Of a stretch of DNA of 64,000 bases, positions 60,726-64,000 are shown piece by piece. Positions within the stretch are counted from its first letter, which is position 1. Every line of letters starts with the position of its first letter. Both the position numbers and the translations under genes were made by a program. Below the pieces are notes generated by a model that ran no database searches, was not told the DNA's origin, and was given only the letters and a program-made list of their open reading frames with translations. Origin of the DNA: Companilactobacillus zhachilii (lineage in GTDB: Bacteria > Bacillota > Bacilli > Lactobacillales > Lactobacillaceae); contig NZ_CP031933.2 of the NCBI RefSeq assembly GCF_003606365.2, positions 186,001-250,000 on the forward strand, given 5' to 3'.

Positions 60726-63700
60726 ATGAGTTTGGAAACTAATGAATTGGCTTTTGAAAATAATTTGATTGATTATTTGGTCAACCTAGGTGGAACAAAA
60801 CAATGGGATTATTTGCCGGAGATAAAGACTACTGAAGATCTATGGGAAAATTTCAAAAATATCGTTGAACAGCATAACCAAGATCGGTTGGATGGTAAAT
60901 TGTCTGATGCGGAATTTAAACAAATAAAAGTTATCATTGGACAGCTGGAGACTCCATACCAAGCTGGTCAATTCTTATATGGCATGAACGGTATTTCACA
61001 AGTAGAAGTTGATTTAGATAATGGTAAACATGTGTATTTGAAAATTTTTGATCAAGATAATATTGGAGCCGGAGACACAATCTATCAAATTGTAAATCAG
61101 ATTGAAAGGCCAGCTGTTATTCCGGGGAGAAAAGCTCGAAGATTTGATACGACGTTATTGATTAATGGATTGCCAATTATTCAAATAGAAGAAAAGGCTG
61201 ATGGACATGATGCTAAAGAGGCTTTGAATCAGATGCATCAGTATATCGAAGAGAATCAGTATTCAGATATCTTTTCAACACTACAAATATTAGTAGCAAT
61301 CACACCACACGATAGTCGCTACATGGCAAATTCAACTGCAGATAAATTTAATACCGATTTTGCCTTTCGTTGGCAAAAGGCTGATGATAACAAACCGGTA
61401 TTTGACTGGCGAGAGTTTGCTAATAACATGTTATCCATTCCAATGTCACATCAAATGGCAACAAATTATATGATCTTGGACGGAACCCCAAAACATCAAA
61501 TGATTAAGGTAATGCGTCCTTATCAAGTTTATGCGACTCAAAGAGTCATCAGAAAAATTAGACAGCATACCTTTGGAATTGATGATCAGGGCGTAGGATA
61601 TGTTTGGCATACAACTGGTTCTGGTAAAACAATTAGTTCTTTTAAGGCTGCATGGTTAGCTTCAAGATTACCTAATGTGGATAAAGTAGTCTTCTTGGTG
61701 GATCGTGTTGCATTGACGAATCAGACGGTTGACGAATATAAAGCGTATGATCCTGAAAATACTGAGGAAAGTAATGGTGGAGTTGTAACTGATACAAGTA
61801 ACCGTTGGGTTTTGGAAAGAAAACTTAATAAAAAAGGTAATGGAATTATTGTTACATCTACCCAAAAGATGGATTCGATAGTTAGAACTAATAATTTTAA
61901 ACCAGTTAATAAAAACATTGTGTTTATCGTCGATGAGGCTCATCGTTCAACCTCGGGAGAAATGTTACAACGAATCAAGGATGGCTTTAGAAAATCAGCT
62001 TGGATTGGCTATACTGGTACACCTGTTTTCGACACCTATCCAACCACTAAACAGGTTTTTGGGGATTTGATTCATGCTTATACAATTAGGGATGCAATTG
62101 CAGATAAAAATGTTTTAGGATTTAAAGTAGATTTTGAAACAACTTTATCTGATTCGGTTTTAAAGGATCAATATCTTCCTGCTTATTTCAAGTCTCGCTA
62201 TCCGTCAATGTCTGAACAAGATATTGATATGCGTATTGATAATATGGCCGATGAAGATATGGACGATACTGTGGAACCGTCTGTTTACGACAATAATCCT
62301 AAACATATTGAATTGGTAGTTAAAGATATTATTAAGAACTGGAATAAGCGTTCCCGTAATGGTGAGTATAATGCCTTGTTTACGACTCATGTAGGTGGTG
62401 GAAAAGCATCAACACCTATGGCAATGGCATATTACGATGAATTTAAAAAACAAAATGCTGATTTGGAAAATCCGTTGCGAGTGGGTATTACATTTAGTCA
62501 AGATACATCAAATAGTGATAAACAGCGGGAAAATAATGGATCCTTACGTAAAATTATGAATGACTACAATGAAGAGTTTGGTACTAGCTTTGATGATACT
62601 CAGGTTAAGGAATATACAGCTCAAGTCGTCTCAAGATTGAATCGAACAATTGATGATGGTAAGTATTTTGATATTGTCATTGTTGTTGATCAATTATTGA
62701 CGGGCTTTAATGCTCCGCAGCTGAATACGTTGTACGTTGATAGAACATTACAAGGAGCAGCCCTAATTCAAGCATATTCCAGAACCAATCGTGTTTACGA
62801 TATGCAGACTAAACCGTTCGGACGGATTGTTAATTATCGTTGGCCACATCATACTGAAATATTAATGAAGAAAGCTTTAGCCATGTATGCCAATCGAGAT
62901 TCTGCCCAAGGGGCAGGAGATCCTGAACCTCCGGCAGATGTATTTGTTCCTCCTGTTGAAGAAACAAAGAAAGAATTAAAGAAAACAGTTAAGCAATTGG
63001 CAGACTATTCAAGTAACTTTACTAGAGTTCCTGATGATGATAATAAGGTTAAAGAAATGTACTCTAGTTTACGAAAGTATAATCATCTTATGTCGATGAT
63101 TAAACAAGATGTTAGTTATGATGAAGAACATCCCGACAAGTTATTAGGTGAGTTGGGGATGTCAATTGATAAAGAAGAGGTTTTGACAACAACTATTAAA
63201 AATGAAGTTAAACAAAGAATAGCCCTCATAGATCATGTCGATGTTTCGCAAGTTGATTTACAGATGGAGCATGTGAAAGCGATTAAAGTGAATTACGATT
63301 ACCTTGAAGAACTAATTGCTGACTTGATGAATCAGTATCATGATGCTGACTTAGACTCGGCTAATAAAACAGCTACCGAAATTAAAAATATTTCTGATAA
63401 GGTTGATAACCGTAAATATGCAGGTCAAATCAATCAATTCACTAAAGATGTTTTAAACGGAAACGTATCATTTAATAATTATCCGGTTAATCAAAAAGAT
63501 ATTAAAAATTTAGTATCCACTCATAACGATATGCGATTGAGAAATGAGATTTTTGATTATAAAAAAGATTGGGGGTTAGCAGATATTGATTCTTCCCAGA
63601 CTGTAAATAAGATTGTCCTAAGCCACATTAAAAATGCCGATGATTTAAATATTAACGGTGTCCTAGATGAAATTGTTAAAGAAGGAACAACCGTTTATAC

Positions 63701-63809
63701 AACAGATGCCGAGTCATCAAGAGTTAAGAAATTATCAAAAATTAAATATAGAACTCATTTGAGAAGAAGTTTTAAAGAATTTGCTGATCAAATGGTAGAG
63801 AAGTACTAG
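60726..63809 (+). CDS. hsdR: Type I restriction enzyme, R subunit
   Basis: 1027-residue translocating endonuclease subunit. N-terminal nuclease of the PD-(D/E)xK type: RFDTTLLINGLP with Asp and IQIEEKAD with E-x-K (about 138-157). The helicase part has Walker A TTGSGKT (about 294-300), VDEAHRS (about 401-407), IGYTGTP, and motif VI-like QAYSRTNRVYD. Full length. It needs HsdM and HsdS; hsdM starts 8 bases downstream and hsdS is outside the window. The ATG follows GGGGG. Confidence 0.95.
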   Translation: MSLETNELAFENNLIDYLVNLGGTKQWDYLPEIKTTEDLWENFKNIVEQHNQDRLDGKLSDAEFKQIKVIIGQLETPYQAGQFLYGMNGISQVEVDLDNGKHVYLKIFDQDNIGAGDTIYQIVNQIERPAVIPGRKARRFDTTLLINGLPIIQIEEKADGHDAKEALNQMHQYIEENQYSDIFSTLQILVAITPHDSRYMANSTADKFNTDFAFRWQKADDNKPVFDWREFANNMLSIPMSHQMATNYMILDGTPKHQMIKVMRPYQVYATQRVIRKIRQHTFGIDDQGVGYVWHTTGSGKTISSFKAAWLASRLPNVDKVVFLVDRVALTNQTVDEYKAYDPENTEESNGGVVTDTSNRWVLERKLNKKGNGIIVTSTQKMDSIVRTNNFKPVNKNIVFIVDEAHRSTSGEMLQRIKDGFRKSAWIGYTGTPVFDTYPTTKQVFGDLIHAYTIRDAIADKNVLGFKVDFETTLSDSVLKDQYLPAYFKSRYPSMSEQDIDMRIDNMADEDMDDTVEPSVYDNNPKHIELVVKDIIKNWNKRSRNGEYNALFTTHVGGGKASTPMAMAYYDEFKKQNADLENPLRVGITFSQDTSNSDKQRENNGSLRKIMNDYNEEFGTSFDDTQVKEYTAQVVSRLNRTIDDGKYFDIVIVVDQLLTGFNAPQLNTLYVDRTLQGAALIQAYSRTNRVYDMQTKPFGRIVNYRWPHHTEILMKKALAMYANRDSAQGAGDPEPPADVFVPPVEETKKELKKTVKQLADYSSNFTRVPDDDNKVKEMYSSLRKYNHLMSMIKQDVSYDEEHPDKLLGELGMSIDKEEVLTTTIKNEVKQRIALIDHVDVSQVDLQMEHVKAIKVNYDYLEELIADLMNQYHDADLDSANKTATEIKNISDKVDNRKYAGQINQFTKDVLNGNVSFNNYPVNQKDIKNLVSTHNDMRLRNEIFDYKKDWGLADIDSSQTVNKIVLSHIKNADDLNINGVLDEIVKEGTTVYTTDAESSRVKKLSKIKYRTHLRRSFKEFADQMVEKY

Positions 63810-63817
63810 GAGAAATT

Positions 63818-64000
63818 ATGAGTAAAGCGCAAGAGATTACTAGTCAAATTTGGGAGATGGCCAACCGTCTTCGTAGCAATATGGATGCCAGTGAATATAG
63901 AAACTATATTCTGGGATTTATGTTTTATCGTTACTTGTCAGAACATCAAGAAGAGCGAATGGTTCAAAACGATTTGCTAGATATTGCTGATGGTCAAAGT
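63818..64000 (+). CDS. hsdM: Type I restriction enzyme, M subunit, 3' end cut by window edge
   Basis: The first 61 codons are visible, starting MSKAQEITSQIWEMANRLRS and continuing NYILGFMFYRYLSEHQEER, the N-terminal helical domain of HsdM methyltransferases. The catalytic NPPF motif and SAM-binding region lie beyond the window. Ribosome site AGGAGAAATT; the start is unambiguous. Forms an operon with hsdR. Confidence 0.93.
   Translation, partial: MSKAQEITSQIWEMANRLRSNMDASEYRNYILGFMFYRYLSEHQEERMVQNDLLDIADGQS

Overview
The window is a low-GC, gene-dense chromosomal segment of a lactic acid bacterium. SLAP-type surface-layer domains, a WxL-domain lectin, Pip and PepN peptidases, a glgBCDAP-amy glycogen operon and strong GGAGG-type ribosome sites point to the Lactobacillaceae. 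A Companilactobacillus-like species is my best guess (moderate confidence, from protein style only). No rRNA, tRNA, CRISPR array, transposase or prophage gene is visible. The window cuts adenine deaminase at the left edge and hsdM at the right edge.

Layout. (1) 1-1704: end of adenine deaminase. (2) 2.3-12.2 kb: a tightly packed glycogen operon (glgB, glgC, glgD, glgA, glgP and a neopullulanase-type amylase) convergent with a HAD phosphatase. (3) 13.2-21.1 kb: an envelope locus with a TPR protein, an XRE repressor, two lipoproteins, two paralogous zinc-ribbon membrane proteins, a zinc-ribbon/PrsW intramembrane protease, and two secreted SLAP proteins, one with a CAP domain. Shared GTTCT-N4-AGAAC operator candidates tie the TPR gene and the lipoprotein operon to the XRE repressor. 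(4) 21.1-27.9 kb: single genes (two SDRs, proline iminopeptidase, a beta-lactamase-like serine hydrolase, a P-loop kinase, an NmrA-type protein). (5) 28.1-35.6 kb: an eight-gene operon equivalent to the poorly understood E. coli yhfSTUVWXYZ cluster, with two identical-geometry operator candidates. (6) 35.8-47.9 kb: an oxidoreductase-rich region (SDRs, aldo/keto reductase, Zn alcohol dehydrogenase, NmrA proteins, nitroreductases, a cytochrome-b5-like protein) with two LysR regulators. (7) 48.3-58.9 kb: pepN, a lectin-like WxL surface protein, a Mn/Zn ABC transporter, a BI-1 protein, a zinc-ribbon gene broken by an in-frame stop, and a LytTR-LiaF pair. (8) 59-64 kb: a Fic protein and a type I restriction locus (hsdR, start of hsdM), preceded by an array of tandem palindromes.

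Across these regions lie two families of dispersed, highly structured intergenic repeats: family A, three copies of about 175 bp, and family B, four copies of about 120-170 bp. Their stems change sequence between copies while pairing is kept, and some loops are invariant. That pattern, the yhf-like operon with its operators, the XRE/PrsW envelope locus, and a LysR-type box at a fixed distance from three promoters are the most interesting signals here. All functions are inferred from sequence reading alone; no database search was run.
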